From contig NZ_CP065707.1 in NCBI RefSeq assembly GCF_016028255.1, positions 1,503,001-1,567,000 on the forward strand: 64,000 nt of DNA. Direction: 5' to 3'. Made by a program: the position numbers and the translations under genes. Below the pieces are notes generated by a model. That model saw only the letters and a list, made by a program, of their open reading frames with translations, did no database searches and was not told where the DNA came from. Of the stretch, positions 27,032 to 36,164 are shown piece after piece. The stretch comes from Streptococcus oralis (GTDB lineage: Bacteria; Bacillota; Bacilli; Lactobacillales; Streptococcaceae). Within the stretch, counting starts at the first letter, position 1. Each line of letters starts with the position of its first letter.

Positions 27032-29147
27032 CTGGAGCGAGAAGCGACAGGTTGACTTTTTCACGTTCAGTATCGATTTTCTTAACCCAGACCGTTACCA
27101 AATCTCCCACTGACACCACTTGACTGGGGTGTTTGATAAATTTGCGACTCATATGAGAAATATGAATCAAGCCGTCCTCGTGAATCCCGATATCAACGAA
27201 GGCACCGAAGTCAACGACATTACGTACCACACCTTCCAGCTTCTGGCCGACTTTCAAGTCTTTGATATCCAGTACATCTTGACGGAGTACAGGAGCATCA
27301 AAGGAATCACGGAAATCTCTACCTGGTTTGAGAAGGTCGGCAATGATATCTTTAAGGGTTTCTGGTCCAAGGTCAAGTTCTTGCGCCACTTCCTTGACTG
27401 AAAGGGACTTGAGTTTGCTTTGGGCTTCTTCATTCAAGTCCTTGATATCCAAGCGTTTGAAGAGTTCCTTGACAGCAGCGTAATTTTCTGGGTGAACTCC
27501 TGTATTATCAAGGATATTGCTGCTTTCTGGGATACGGAGGAAGCCAGCTGCCTGTTCAAAGGCCTTGGCACCCAGACGGGGAACCTTTTTAATTTGGGCG
27601 CGTGAAGTGATTTTCCCTTCTTCCTCACGGTATTTGACAATATTTTCAGAAATAGTTTTATTGAGTCCAGCTACATGGGAGAGAAGAGCTGGGCTGGCTG
27701 TATTGACATTGACACCAACTTGGTTGACAACGGTATCGACGACAAAGTCCAGACTCTCAGACAGTTTCTTCTGACTGACATCGTGCTGGTATTGACCGAC
27801 ACCAATTGACTTAGGATCAATTTTAACCAATTCAGCAAGGGGATCTTGCAAACGACGGGCGATAGAGATAGCAGAGCGTTTTTCAACGGTTAATTCTGGA
27901 AACTCCTGACGAGCAAGTTCACTAGCAGAATAGACAGAAGCTCCACTTTCATTGACAATAACATAGCTGACTTCTGGAAACTCTTTCAGAACTTCCGCCA
28001 CAAAGGCTTCACTTTCCCGACTGGCCGTTCCATTTCCGATAGCAATAATTTCTACGCCATACTGACCAATCAAGTCGGCTAAGTCTCGCTTGGCTTCTTC
28101 GATTTGATGAGCTGAAGCTGGTTTAACAGGATAAATGACTTGGGTCGTCAGCATTTTTCCTGTTGTATCAACGACAGCCAGCTTAGCACCTGTACGAAAG
28201 GCAGGGTCAAATCCTAGAACCACGCGCCCTTTCAGCGGAGCAACCAAGAGGAGATTGCGCAGATTGTCAGAAAAGAGTTGGATAGCCCCTTCTTCTGCCT
28301 TCTCAGTCAATTCTGTCCGAATGCGTCGTTCGATAGCAGGCAAGACCTTTTTCTTAACTGACTGTTGAACCACTTCATCTATATAGGCATTTTTCACCTT
28401 GAAACGAGCAGCAAAGAAAGATAAGATACGGTCCGTCGCATGTTCAAAGCCAACCTTCAAAATACCTAGTTTTTCCCCACGATTGAGGGCCAAGGTACGA
28501 TAGCCCTGCATGTTGCCAACTGTCTCTGAAAAATCATAATAAATCTGAAAAACTTGTTTTTCATCAAGACTTTCATCCTTGACTTGCGAAGTAAGTTTAG
28601 AGTGTCTCAGCACCTCCTGATAAGTCATAGCACGTAAATTGACATCTTCCGATAAGGATTCGACCAAGATATCAACTGCTCCAGCCAAGGCTTCTTGACT
28701 AGTCGCAAATCCTTCACAGACAAAGTTCTCAGCCTCTTTCTCTAAGTCAGTTACGTTTTGCAAAATTAAGCGAGCGAGAGGGAAGAGTCCAGCTTCACGG
28801 GCAATGGTTGCCTTGGTCCGACACTTTTCCTTATATGGAAGATAAAGTTCTTCAACGTCTGCTAATTTTTCAGCTGCCAAAATAGCTGCTTCCAATTCCT
28901 TAGTTAGCTTGCCTTGTTCTTGAATCTTAGCTAAGACAGCTTCTTTACGGTCGTTGAGATTTGTCAGACTTTTATCCAGGTCGATAATGGCCTTAATCGC
29001 CACCTCATCCAAACTACCAGTCATGTCCTTTCGGTAACGCGCGATGAAAGGAATAGTCGCCCCTTCAGCCGTCAAACTTAGAACGGTATCAATTTGCTTT
29101 AAGGTTACTCCCAAATCTTGGGAGATTTTTTCATATTTTTTATCCAT
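27018..29147 (-). CDS. tex: Tex, RNA-binding transcription accessory protein
   Basis: 709 residues from [14 protein letters not shown]. Visible domains are the N-terminal Tex helical region, the YqgF RNase H-like domain ([19 protein letters not shown]), helix-hairpin-helix segments (about 480-560) and a C-terminal S1 domain ([24 protein letters not shown]). Tex affects transcription and stress or virulence traits in several bacteria. The -10 box ends only six nt before the ATG, so the mRNA probably has no leader. sprT follows with an overlap. Confidence 0.93.
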   Translation of the reverse strand: MDKKYEKISQDLGVTLKQIDTVLSLTAEGATIPFIARYRKDMTGSLDEVAIKAIIDLDKSLTNLNDRKEAVLAKIQEQGKLTKELEAAILAAEKLADVEELYLPYKEKCRTKATIAREAGLFPLARLILQNVTDLEKEAENFVCEGFATSQEALAGAVDILVESLSEDVNLRAMTYQEVLRHSKLTSQVKDESLDEKQVFQIYYDFSETVGNMQGYRTLALNRGEKLGILKVGFEHATDRILSFFAARFKVKNAYIDEVVQQSVKKKVLPAIERRIRTELTEKAEEGAIQLFSDNLRNLLLVAPLKGRVVLGFDPAFRTGAKLAVVDTTGKMLTTQVIYPVKPASAHQIEEAKRDLADLIGQYGVEIIAIGNGTASRESEAFVAEVLKEFPEVSYVIVNESGASVYSASELARQEFPELTVEKRSAISIARRLQDPLAELVKIDPKSIGVGQYQHDVSQKKLSESLDFVVDTVVNQVGVNVNTASPALLSHVAGLNKTISENIVKYREEEGKITSRAQIKKVPRLGAKAFEQAAGFLRIPESSNILDNTGVHPENYAAVKELFKRLDIKDLNEEAQSKLKSLSVKEVAQELDLGPETLKDIIADLLKPGRDFRDSFDAPVLRQDVLDIKDLKVGQKLEGVVRNVVDFGAFVDIGIHEDGLIHISHMSRKFIKHPSQVVSVGDLVTVWVKKIDTEREKVNLSLLAPDESN

Positions 29148-29153
29148 AAATCT

Positions 29154-29159
29154 ATTATA
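29154..29159 (-). promoter_or_regulatory. tex promoter placed for a leaderless transcript
   Basis: TGGTATAAT is an extended -10 element whose last base is six nt before the tex ATG. Transcription would begin at or next to the A of the start codon, leaving no room for a Shine-Dalgarno site. Confidence 0.72.
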
Positions 29160-29264
29160 CCATAAGGGAAACAATAGAGTCTCTTCTCTAAAAACGGTTT
29201 TTATATTTACTTGATTAATCTTCTATAATATCTATATTTTAGTCTTCCATTTTTAATGCAAAAC

Positions 29265-32200
29265 TTAAAAACTTTTATCAACTAGCCCAATATCATGCTG
29301 AATTAAATTTTTTTCCATCCAAAACAATCCTCTCCATCTACTATAATATTGGTCTCGAGGAGATTTGGTAAAGTATTGTTTTTCTCCAATAAAATTCCAA
29401 AATACACTTAAATCATTTTCTTTTAAAAATTGATCAAGATAATCTTTTCGTATGATCAATCCATTTATAGTATTTGTTAGTTCACCATCAAAAGCTACTA
29501 AGTCTCCCTCTTGACTAAAATAATATCCATCATACTTCTTCTGAACTAAATGTAATTTGCCAATCAACTCTGGACAAGGAATATCAAATGATATAGTTTC
29601 TTTTTTAGAAGCATCATATTCTTCTTCCCAGCAAAAATGAATATGGGCAGGCAAAAGCTTGGCAAGTGTCTTTTTTACTTTAACAGTAAAATACTCTTCT
29701 TTTTCAACTAGTTCAACCTCTTCGCCAGATTGAATGAAATCAAGAACTTTTTGACGTTTAATTTCTTCCTCACCAGTTTCTACATTATAGTTGAACCAAG
29801 AATCTTCTACAATTTCTTTCACACCTGGTGACCATGGGAACTCTCTGTTATATATCTGATATAGAGAGGTTACTTCAGACTGTATTCCATTTTTGAACAT
29901 CTCACTTTTTTCAAAATTAGATTTTAAAGAATCGAATTCACCGTTTTTTACAAAATATGCACCAATAATTCTCCACGTTCTCTGATGACCTTCACAAAAC
30001 CATGAAAATGTATCAGAAGCTTCATCTTTTTGGTTTTTAATTTCTTTATGTTGATAAAGCAATGTCCATTCTGTCCCATCATTATCTTTATAAGTTAAAG
30101 GCATATCAAACAAACTTGTTTTGTGTAAAATCCACTCATTAATTTGTTGATTATTAACTCCTGTATCTTCGATAAAGTTTTCATTATATTCAATAGTGAA
30201 TTTCGGAAGTGATTCTAAAGGAAGCATGAAATGACAATTTAAAGTAGGATCAAAATCTCTAACATATGGTTCCCAAGCACCTTTATATTCCTCATCAGAT
30301 GAGTTACTCCAACCCTTTAACTTATGAAAGTCTGAAACCCTTGCTAGAATATTATAAAATGCAATCCATTGGTATTTCTTTCCAATTCTCTCAATAGTGT
30401 GATTTCTTCCTCTATCAAGAGGGTGCCCGCATGAAATGTCATATTCAGTGAACAATTCATCTGAATATCCTAACTCATCTCGAATATATTGCATTGCATA
30501 ATGATATAGATTCTCAATGTCAACGTTCTTGAACCGATTTAGTGCTGATTGGAAAGTATATCTTCCAAAATCACCGTACATACCGACACCTTCTGGTCTC
30601 ATAGAAGTATCTATTCTGTCAAAGCCTCCTCTTTTACTATCCAAGCTACTATAGGTGCTAGGAGTAACAATAGGAATCGGCTTAGAATTGTAAGGAGGAA
30701 TTATATTTAAACGGTCTATTTTGGCACTATTTTTAGGAAATTCAAATAAATATCTTTCAATAATCAATCTTGCATAATCCCTCAGTAAAATATCTGGATA
30801 GTTGAATTCTTTATCAAATATACTTGAATAGATAAACTCTGCTAAAGATTGAAACTCATTTTCATATGGAATTTCTTTTTTCGTACAGGCACCAAGAACA
30901 ATGCCATATAATCTTTGAATAATGTAAGGGTCATTAACTGTTTCAAATTTTTGTAATAGATATTCACTAAACTCAAAATTATTCTTCAAAATTTCAATCA
31001 TTGCTTTTGATGTTATATCACGTAACCTTCTATTTGAAGAAGCTAGCAACCATGTGAACAATATTAAAAGCAACTTAATTTTCTCTTTCGAAAGGGAATC
31101 AATTTTATTACCTTCATCAAAAAGGCAAATCAATTGAAAAACTCTCTCATATTCATTTGTTAAATTATTGATAAATGGTAGCCAAAGACTATCGCGTTTA
31201 TTTAACTGCTTAGGAAAAAGAATTTCATGTAAGTACTCCGAATTTATAGGACTGTTTTCTTTAATCGCATTTTCGATTAAAACATTGAAAACATCTTGAT
31301 AATTTGTAGGGTAATTATTTGCAATATTTCTAAAAAGCTCTCTACTTACTGTATCTACTGGTCGCCAAGAAAAGCTCTTTAAATATCTGTTGGCTAAATC
31401 ATAACAATCATATTCGTTAGAAATCTTTTCAATCAACTTTATACAGTCTTCATCATATTCTTCAAAATAGAAACAAGATACAAAGAGAAAAGTATCTATG
31501 TTTTTGTTATTTTGAATCTCTCCATTTTCGATTTTCAATAGCTCTTTTTCAAGATAAGAATCTAATTCTTCCTTATCAAACGAAAACTCCATAATCTTTT
31601 GAGCTTTAAGATAATCCTCTAATAGATTATACCCAAAGGAATACACTTCTTTATCTTGACGTACATTGCCAATCATTAAACCTGATTTAAGCAGAAAAGA
31701 AAGAAAGTATGATTTATTTTGAATGCCGTAATATGACCAAAATTTCATTTGAAATAGTTCTTCCTCGATAAGATAATTATTGCTATTACTAAGTTGACAT
31801 TCGGCAATTTCTAATAATAATTTTTTTAATATTTTACCCGAATCCGGAATACCTAAGGCTTTCTGAATTTCTTCATCAATTAAAGTAATAAAACGATCAA
31901 ACATTTGAAAAAGATTTAATTCTTCTCCATTATACGTTTTACAGAATAGAGTTAAAAACAGCGGATTCGTCATCTCATAGTTTAATAACTCAGATGGCGA
32001 AAATGGAATATTGTGAAAATTTAGAAATTCTTTAATTGCTACTACAGAATCATCTTGAAAACCATGATGCGTAATTCTTAAAAGTTCCCCACTTTTTAGT
32101 CGTTCTATCATATTTTCTTCAAAAACGAGTTTTTCATATCCTGTTCTCACAGATAGTACAAGTTTAATATGTTTTCGCCTGCATATTTCTGAAATAATCG

Positions 32201-33446
32201 TTGATAATCCATTCTTCCACACACTTCGATTTGGAGTCTCATTAATTGCATCAATAAAAATATATATGTGCTGATTCTCAATCTCCCCCAGAATATCTAA
32301 CATATCTAAGAATTCACGGAATCCATAATCAAATTCAAATTTCTCCATAATTTGTTTAGAAATATCACTACTAGATAGATAGTGATGTCCTAACAAAAGA
32401 AGTGCATATCCATCCTCACTCATTGTTTCCTTTACAGAATTTGCAAGTAATTGAGTTTTACCCATACCTGCTTCTCCAGTGACAACAAGAATTTTATCGC
32501 TGATGAGTGCCTCCTCTTTGTTTGAACTTCCAATCCAGTTTAGATACCCTATCAATCTATCTATATCACGTACTTGATTGAATATTCTATTCCGATTTTC
32601 CGAAGATAAATCACTAGTTGACTCTATTTTATTATCTAGATTTTCCCTATTAATACTCAATTTTTCAAGTTCGAACTCTAAACTACGATTAATTTTATCA
32701 TTCCACTCTAAATAATTCTCTATATTATCAACCGTTACATCTTCTAAACTGTCAATAAATTTCTTAATTTTAAAAATTATCTCACTTCCTCTTAAGCTAA
32801 AGAGCGTATCTAACTCTTTGAGGAATTCTATTTTTTTACCATTAATTTTATCAACAGCTTTTTGATTTCTAGTAAAAAGATGAATTTTTTCATCTGTTCC
32901 AGTCTCAACATTAAACATTGGGTTATACCTCATACCTAATGAATCAAATGATAATTGATTATAATTTTCAAACCAATCCTTTGTTATCATATGATTCTCA
33001 AAAAAGAAGGATTGTAAATCGGTATACTGCGTAACTTGAGTTAGAATTTCATTATTGCTAATAACCCTTAGTTCAATATCAGCATTTTTCAAAGCTTCTA
33101 CAATTCTTTTATAACTTGAACTTGTTAATGTTAAATCCTTATTACAGTAGAGATAGAAGACATCAAGTTGTTCAGCATATTTTTCTATAGTTTTGTTTAC
33201 TGATTTTTGAATTTGAGAATAATCTACTCTATTAAAAAAATATTTTGCCTGGAAAGAAATTATTTTATTCACTTTAGGACTATAAATAGGTGAAACTTCA
33301 ATGCCTGGATGATTTGGGCTTGAAGTTAAAACGCAGGTGTTATCTAAAAATTGTCTTTTAAATAGTATCCTACATAATTGTTCAAAAGTATCTGTTACAT
33401 CACTATGTATAGATTCAAAATTACTCCAAGCTATCTTATTTTTCAT
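29265..33446 (-). CDS. Mrr-like nuclease / STAND NTPase, AVAST-like defence protein
   Basis: 1393 residues. Residues ~15-150 look like a PD-(D/E)xK nuclease of the Mrr type: Glu22, Glu50 in HPGIEVSPI, and Gln66-x-Lys68 in ISFQAKYF. A linker with SLGMRYNPMFNVET (168-181) leads to a STAND/NACHT ATPase. Walker A is GEAGMGKT (324-331), Walker B is IYIFIDAINET (394-404), and LSVRTGYE is a sensor-like Arg (434). The remaining ~900 residues are helical and then mixed, with no recognised repeats, and probably sense a phage protein. The nuclease-STAND order is that of AVAST (Avs) proteins. The gene stands alone, is visibly AT-rich against its neighbours, and lies between conserved chromosomal genes. 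Confidence 0.75.
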   Translation of the reverse strand: MKNKIAWSNFESIHSDVTDTFEQLCRILFKRQFLDNTCVLTSSPNHPGIEVSPIYSPKVNKIISFQAKYFFNRVDYSQIQKSVNKTIEKYAEQLDVFYLYCNKDLTLTSSSYKRIVEALKNADIELRVISNNEILTQVTQYTDLQSFFFENHMITKDWFENYNQLSFDSLGMRYNPMFNVETGTDEKIHLFTRNQKAVDKINGKKIEFLKELDTLFSLRGSEIIFKIKKFIDSLEDVTVDNIENYLEWNDKINRSLEFELEKLSINRENLDNKIESTSDLSSENRNRIFNQVRDIDRLIGYLNWIGSSNKEEALISDKILVVTGEAGMGKTQLLANSVKETMSEDGYALLLLGHHYLSSSDISKQIMEKFEFDYGFREFLDMLDILGEIENQHIYIFIDAINETPNRSVWKNGLSTIISEICRRKHIKLVLSVRTGYEKLVFEENMIERLKSGELLRITHHGFQDDSVVAIKEFLNFHNIPFSPSELLNYEMTNPLFLTLFCKTYNGEELNLFQMFDRFITLIDEEIQKALGIPDSGKILKKLLLEIAECQLSNSNNYLIEEELFQMKFWSYYGIQNKSYFLSFLLKSGLMIGNVRQDKEVYSFGYNLLEDYLKAQKIMEFSFDKEELDSYLEKELLKIENGEIQNNKNIDTFLFVSCFYFEEYDEDCIKLIEKISNEYDCYDLANRYLKSFSWRPVDTVSRELFRNIANNYPTNYQDVFNVLIENAIKENSPINSEYLHEILFPKQLNKRDSLWLPFINNLTNEYERVFQLICLFDEGNKIDSLSKEKIKLLLILFTWLLASSNRRLRDITSKAMIEILKNNFEFSEYLLQKFETVNDPYIIQRLYGIVLGACTKKEIPYENEFQSLAEFIYSSIFDKEFNYPDILLRDYARLIIERYLFEFPKNSAKIDRLNIIPPYNSKPIPIVTPSTYSSLDSKRGGFDRIDTSMRPEGVGMYGDFGRYTFQSALNRFKNVDIENLYHYAMQYIRDELGYSDELFTEYDISCGHPLDRGRNHTIERIGKKYQWIAFYNILARVSDFHKLKGWSNSSDEEYKGAWEPYVRDFDPTLNCHFMLPLESLPKFTIEYNENFIEDTGVNNQQINEWILHKTSLFDMPLTYKDNDGTEWTLLYQHKEIKNQKDEASDTFSWFCEGHQRTWRIIGAYFVKNGEFDSLKSNFEKSEMFKNGIQSEVTSLYQIYNREFPWSPGVKEIVEDSWFNYNVETGEEEIKRQKVLDFIQSGEEVELVEKEEYFTVKVKKTLAKLLPAHIHFCWEEEYDASKKETISFDIPCPELIGKLHLVQKKYDGYYFSQEGDLVAFDGELTNTINGLIIRKDYLDQFLKENDLSVFWNFIGEKQYFTKSPRDQYYSRWRGLFWMEKNLIQHDIGLVDKSF

Positions 33447-33477
33447 TGAAAAACCATCCTAAATATATTTTATCAGA

Positions 33478-33495
33478 TATGCTAATTTTAGCATA
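33478..33495. promoter_or_regulatory. inverted repeat upstream of the STAND gene
   Basis: TATGCTAA-TT-TTAGCATA, a perfect 8-bp dyad with 2-nt centre, 32 nt before the STAND start codon. It could be an operator or part of its promoter. The rest of 33447-33641 is AT-rich and holds plus-strand -10 boxes at 33554-33559 (TGATATAAT) and 33606-33611 (TATAAT) for the following gene. Confidence 0.45.
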
Positions 33496-33641
33496 AATAA
33501 TATTAAAATCCTATGAGTCATATAAATTTAATTTAAAATACTATCTATTTTGATATAATCAGAAATATGCACGAGTTTAATACCTCCATTTCCGTAAAAT
33601 AATAGTATAATAGAGGTAGAATGTAGAAAAGAGGTGGGCCC

Positions 33642-33773
33642 ATGGCTGTTAAATTCACAAAAACCGATGACTTGGACAAGATGTTTGAGGAATTCGCCAA
33701 ACTTCCTGACTTAACACAAGTCACTTTCCCAGATGACAAAGACAAAAAAGAAAAAGTTGAGAAGAAAAAATAG
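33642..33773 (+). CDS. 43-residue highly charged protein
   Basis: Starts MAVKFTKTDDLDKMFEEFAK and ends in a run of Lys, Asp and Glu. The RBS AGAGGTGGG precedes the ATG. Its stop codon is immediately followed by the ATG of the permease gene, so the two are translated together. No signal or membrane segment is present. A similar short gene precedes this permease in related streptococci as far as I recall. I assign no function. Confidence 0.8.
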   Translation: MAVKFTKTDDLDKMFEEFAKLPDLTQVTFPDDKDKKEKVEKKK

Positions 33774-34679
33774 ATGACGATTTTTCAATCTCTTCCTCCT
33801 AGCATCTTACAAGCAGGGGCTATTTTTCTCTCCATCATGATTGAAGCCCTTCCTTTTGTCTTGATTGGGAGTCTCATTTCGGGATTGATTGAGGTCTATA
33901 TCACACCTGACAAGGTCTATGAGTTTCTCCCTCGCAATCGTTGGGGGAGGATCTTTTTTGGTACCTTCATTGGCTTTCTCTTTCCATCCTGCGAGTGTGG
34001 AATCGTTCCCATCATCAATCGTTTTCTGGAAAAGAAAGTGCCCAGCTACACGGCCGTTCCCTTTCTGGTGACTGCTCCCATCATCAATCCTATCGTTCTT
34101 TTCGCTACATATTCTGCCTTTGGCAATTCGATAAAAATCACCTTCCTACGAGCGTTGGGAGCTATTGTGATTGCTTTGGTTCTGGGGATTTTCCTAGGAT
34201 TTTTCTGGAAGGAACCCATTCAAAAAGAGAATTCTATTACTTGTCATGAACATAACTTTTCACACTTGAGTCCCGCTAGAAAAGTATTTCAGGTCTTTAT
34301 ACAAACTGTTGATGAGTTTTTCGATATGGGCCGTTACTTGGTCTTTGGTTGTCTCTTTGCGGCTATCATGCAGGTCTATGTCCCGACTCGGATCCTGACC
34401 TCTATCAGTGCAAGTCCAGTCCTTGCGATTCTTTTGCTCATGCTTCTTGCCTTTCTCCTCTCTCTTTGTAGCGAGGCAGACGCCTTTATCGGTGCTTCTC
34501 TCCTCTCGAGCTTCGGCCTAGCACCAGTCCTTGCCTTTCTGGTCATTGGCCCCATGCTTGATATCAAAAATCTCCTCATGATGAAACACTATCTCAAAGC
34601 GCGCTTCATCTGGCAATTTATGGGCATCGTGACAGTTCTTGTTTTGCTTTATTCTTACATGATGGGGGTGATGCTATGA
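33774..34679 (+). CDS. predicted permease of the ArsP_1/DUF318 family (YcgR-like)
   Basis: 301 residues with about eight membrane helices. The family motif FPSCECGIVPI occurs near residue 67 and the second half carries SLCSEADAFIGASL, so conserved cysteines are in the membrane. The next gene is a DUF1980 protein, as in the Bacillus ycgR-ycgQ pair. Substrates are not established; metal or thiol-related transport has been suggested for relatives. The ATG follows the previous stop with no gap and the end overlaps the next gene by 4 nt. Confidence 0.85.
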   Translation: MTIFQSLPPSILQAGAIFLSIMIEALPFVLIGSLISGLIEVYITPDKVYEFLPRNRWGRIFFGTFIGFLFPSCECGIVPIINRFLEKKVPSYTAVPFLVTAPIINPIVLFATYSAFGNSIKITFLRALGAIVIALVLGIFLGFFWKEPIQKENSITCHEHNFSHLSPARKVFQVFIQTVDEFFDMGRYLVFGCLFAAIMQVYVPTRILTSISASPVLAILLLMLLAFLLSLCSEADAFIGASLLSSFGLAPVLAFLVIGPMLDIKNLLMMKHYLKARFIWQFMGIVTVLVLLYSYMMGVML

Positions 34680-35494
34680 TCCGATTTTTCATTTTACTGG
34701 GTTATTTTGCCCTGACACTGTATCTGCAGCTATCTGGCAAACTCAGCCACTACATCAACCTCCACTATTCCTATCTAGTCTATATTTCCATGATCCTTTC
34801 TCTTCTGTTGGCTCTGGTCCAATTCTACATCTGGATCAAGAAAATCAATTCTCACAGCCATTTGAAAAGTCGTCGAGCTAGACGAATCAGCATCCTTTTA
34901 CTGTCACTACCTCTGTTGATTGGAGTTGCCTTTCCGACAGTAAGTTTGGACTCGAGAACCGTATCTGCTAAGGGATATCATTTCCCACTTGCTGAGGGAA
35001 TCGACACAGCCATTCAGGCAAGCGAAGGAACATCCAGTCAATACCTCAAACCCGATACCAGCACCTATTTTTCCAAATCTGCTTATGAAAAGGAAATGAG
35101 GGCTACAGCTGATAAATACCTCTCCCAGCCAACCATTCAAGTCACTGATGAAAACTATATGGAGGTCATGGAAGTTCTCTATGACTACCCTCAAGAGTTT
35201 GAAGGAAAGAAAATCGAGTTTACAGGCTTTGTTTATAACGATCCTAGCCATCCAGATAGCCAGTTCCTCTTCCGCTTTGGGATTATCCACTGTATCGCAG
35301 ACTCTGGTGTATATGGACTCTTAACAAAGGGGAACTCACGCCAGTATCCTGACAATACCTGGATTACCGCTAGGGGAACCCTGACACTCCACTACCATAA
35401 AGAACTCAAACAAAAACTCCCAACACTAGAAGTTGAGAGTTTCACAAAAGTAGACAAACCAGAAAATCCATATGTATATCGCGTGTTTCAATAA
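34676..35494 (+). CDS. TIGR03943/DUF1980 family permease-associated protein (YcgQ-like)
   Basis: 272 residues. Three N-terminal hydrophobic helices (residues 1-95) are followed by an extracytoplasmic domain of ~170 residues with FTGFVYNDPSHPDSQFLFRF and FGIIHCIADSG, which carries a conserved Cys. The ATGA overlap with the permease gene shows coupling. The pair is probably one membrane complex. Function is unknown. Confidence 0.83.
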   Translation: MIRFFILLGYFALTLYLQLSGKLSHYINLHYSYLVYISMILSLLLALVQFYIWIKKINSHSHLKSRRARRISILLLSLPLLIGVAFPTVSLDSRTVSAKGYHFPLAEGIDTAIQASEGTSSQYLKPDTSTYFSKSAYEKEMRATADKYLSQPTIQVTDENYMEVMEVLYDYPQEFEGKKIEFTGFVYNDPSHPDSQFLFRFGIIHCIADSGVYGLLTKGNSRQYPDNTWITARGTLTLHYHKELKQKLPTLEVESFTKVDKPENPYVYRVFQ

Positions 35495-35510
35495 AAAGTG
35501 ACCCAACAAC

Positions 35511-35545
35511 AGACAAATTACTTTTTAAAGTAGCTTGTCTTTTTT
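35511..35545 (+). terminator. terminator after the permease pair
   Basis: AGACAAATTACTTT pairs with AAAGTAGCTTGTCT, then TTTTTT. The stem has one small internal bulge. Confidence 0.8.
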
Positions 35546-35591
35546 GTTCTCCTAGCTCAACAAAATCAACACACAACCTTTCAAACAATAG

Positions 35592-35623
35592 AAAAAGTCC
35601 CAAGAAATAAGATTTCTCGAGAC
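35592..35623 (-). terminator. second minus-strand terminator
   Basis: On the minus strand GTCTCGAGAAAT pairs with ATTTCTTGGGAC around a 3-nt loop, followed by TTTTTC. A T tract follows only on the minus side, so it acts on transcripts from the right, probably as backup for the micro-ORF unit and hsdR operon. Confidence 0.75.
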
Positions 35624-35713
35624 CATAAAAATGTTAATAAGATAGGGTTGACAATCATCACATATCATAGCTTAACTGCAATAGAGTTGTGATAGAAAAC
35701 GTTAATTTACTAG

Positions 35714-35777
35714 AAAAAATAAAACTCATATTAAACTGAATATTCAGTTTCTTACTGGCATAAAGCTATTTGAGTTT
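35714..35777 (-). terminator. terminator of the micro-ORF unit
   Basis: Minus strand: AAACTCA (35771-35777) pairs with TGAGTTT (35722-35728) and is followed by TATTTTTT. The loop contains a perfect 18-bp palindrome AAACTGAATATTCAGTTT (35733-35750). It begins 23 nt after the micro-ORF stop and would give an RNA of roughly 175 nt. Confidence 0.65.
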
Positions 35778-35800
35778 AATTTAACAACCACTAACCTCTA

Positions 35801-35851
35801 TTAACGCCACCAAATGCTGAACCAAAAACGGAAGTAGAATCCTAAGAACAT
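35801..35851 (-). CDS. 16-residue aromatic micropeptide ending in WWR
   Basis: The frame ATG to TAA encodes MFLGFYFRFWFSIWWR: nine aromatic residues out of 16, two arginines and no acidic residue. It has an excellent RBS (AAAAGGAGG, eight nt before ATG) and a near-consensus promoter 44 nt upstream, and a terminator follows. I recognise no family. Possibilities are a secreted or membrane signalling peptide (double-Trp peptides are known as streptococcal pheromones, but with different precursors), a type I toxin, or a dual-function small RNA. It is too short for composition statistics; the case rests on the signals around it. Confidence 0.55.
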   Translation of the reverse strand: MFLGFYFRFWFSIWWR

Positions 35852-35894
35852 AATGTGCACCTCCTTTTGAAAAACGTTTTTCCATCTCAACTAT

Positions 35895-35948
35895 ATTATA
35901 TATTTTCTTGTGGAGAATTGCAAATTTTTTCAGTCAAATTCCTAGCTT
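35895..35948 (-). promoter_or_regulatory. micro-ORF promoter P1 with upstream motif
   Basis: Minus strand TTGCAA (35918-35923), a 17-nt spacer and TATAAT (35895-35900). Directly against the -35 lies a 25-nt motif (35924-35948, plus strand ATTTTTTCAGTCAAATTCC then TAGCTT). It recurs at P2 (36058-36083) in the same position. A perfect palindrome GAAAAACGTTTTTC (35869-35882) lies in the 5' leader. Confidence 0.75.
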
Positions 35949-36028
35949 TTTTCAAAAAAATATGATAAAAGACAAAATTTTATATTAAAAATAGTTATTG
36001 ACTTTCGGTTTCTGTAAGATGAAGACAT

Positions 36029-36083
36029 AATATAAATGCACTAAGTCCCATAACTGGATTTTTTCAGTCAAACTTCATAGCTT
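36029..36083 (-). promoter_or_regulatory. duplicated promoter-like element P2
   Basis: ATTTTTTCAGTCAAA (36058-36072) repeats the P1 motif exactly. At the same offset there is a degenerate -35 (CCAGTT, 36052-36057), a 17-nt spacer and a -10 (TATATT, 36029-36034). It lies just downstream of the TPR gene. No RBS-supported frame follows it before P1. Apart from these elements and the terminators, 35495-36164 holds nothing I can identify. Confidence 0.5.
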
Positions 36084-36164
36084 CCAGTTGTTGAAATTAT
36101 AAACTAGCCTCTTTTCTGCGCCATGAATCTCCGCTTTTTACTGTTTTTCTTCAGCTCAGTTGGA

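Noticed and set aside
29148..29174. Longer N-terminus for Tex
   Set aside because: The extension would include the promoter -10 region; the family start is [10 protein letters not shown].
35656..35731. 23-codon ORF downstream of the micro-ORF on the minus strand
   Set aside because: No ribosome-binding site, and its start lies within the terminator of the micro-ORF unit.
35951..36034. 28-codon ORF immediately after promoter P2
   Set aside because: Its ATG overlaps or directly follows the -10 box and would not be in the transcript, and there is no ribosome-binding site.
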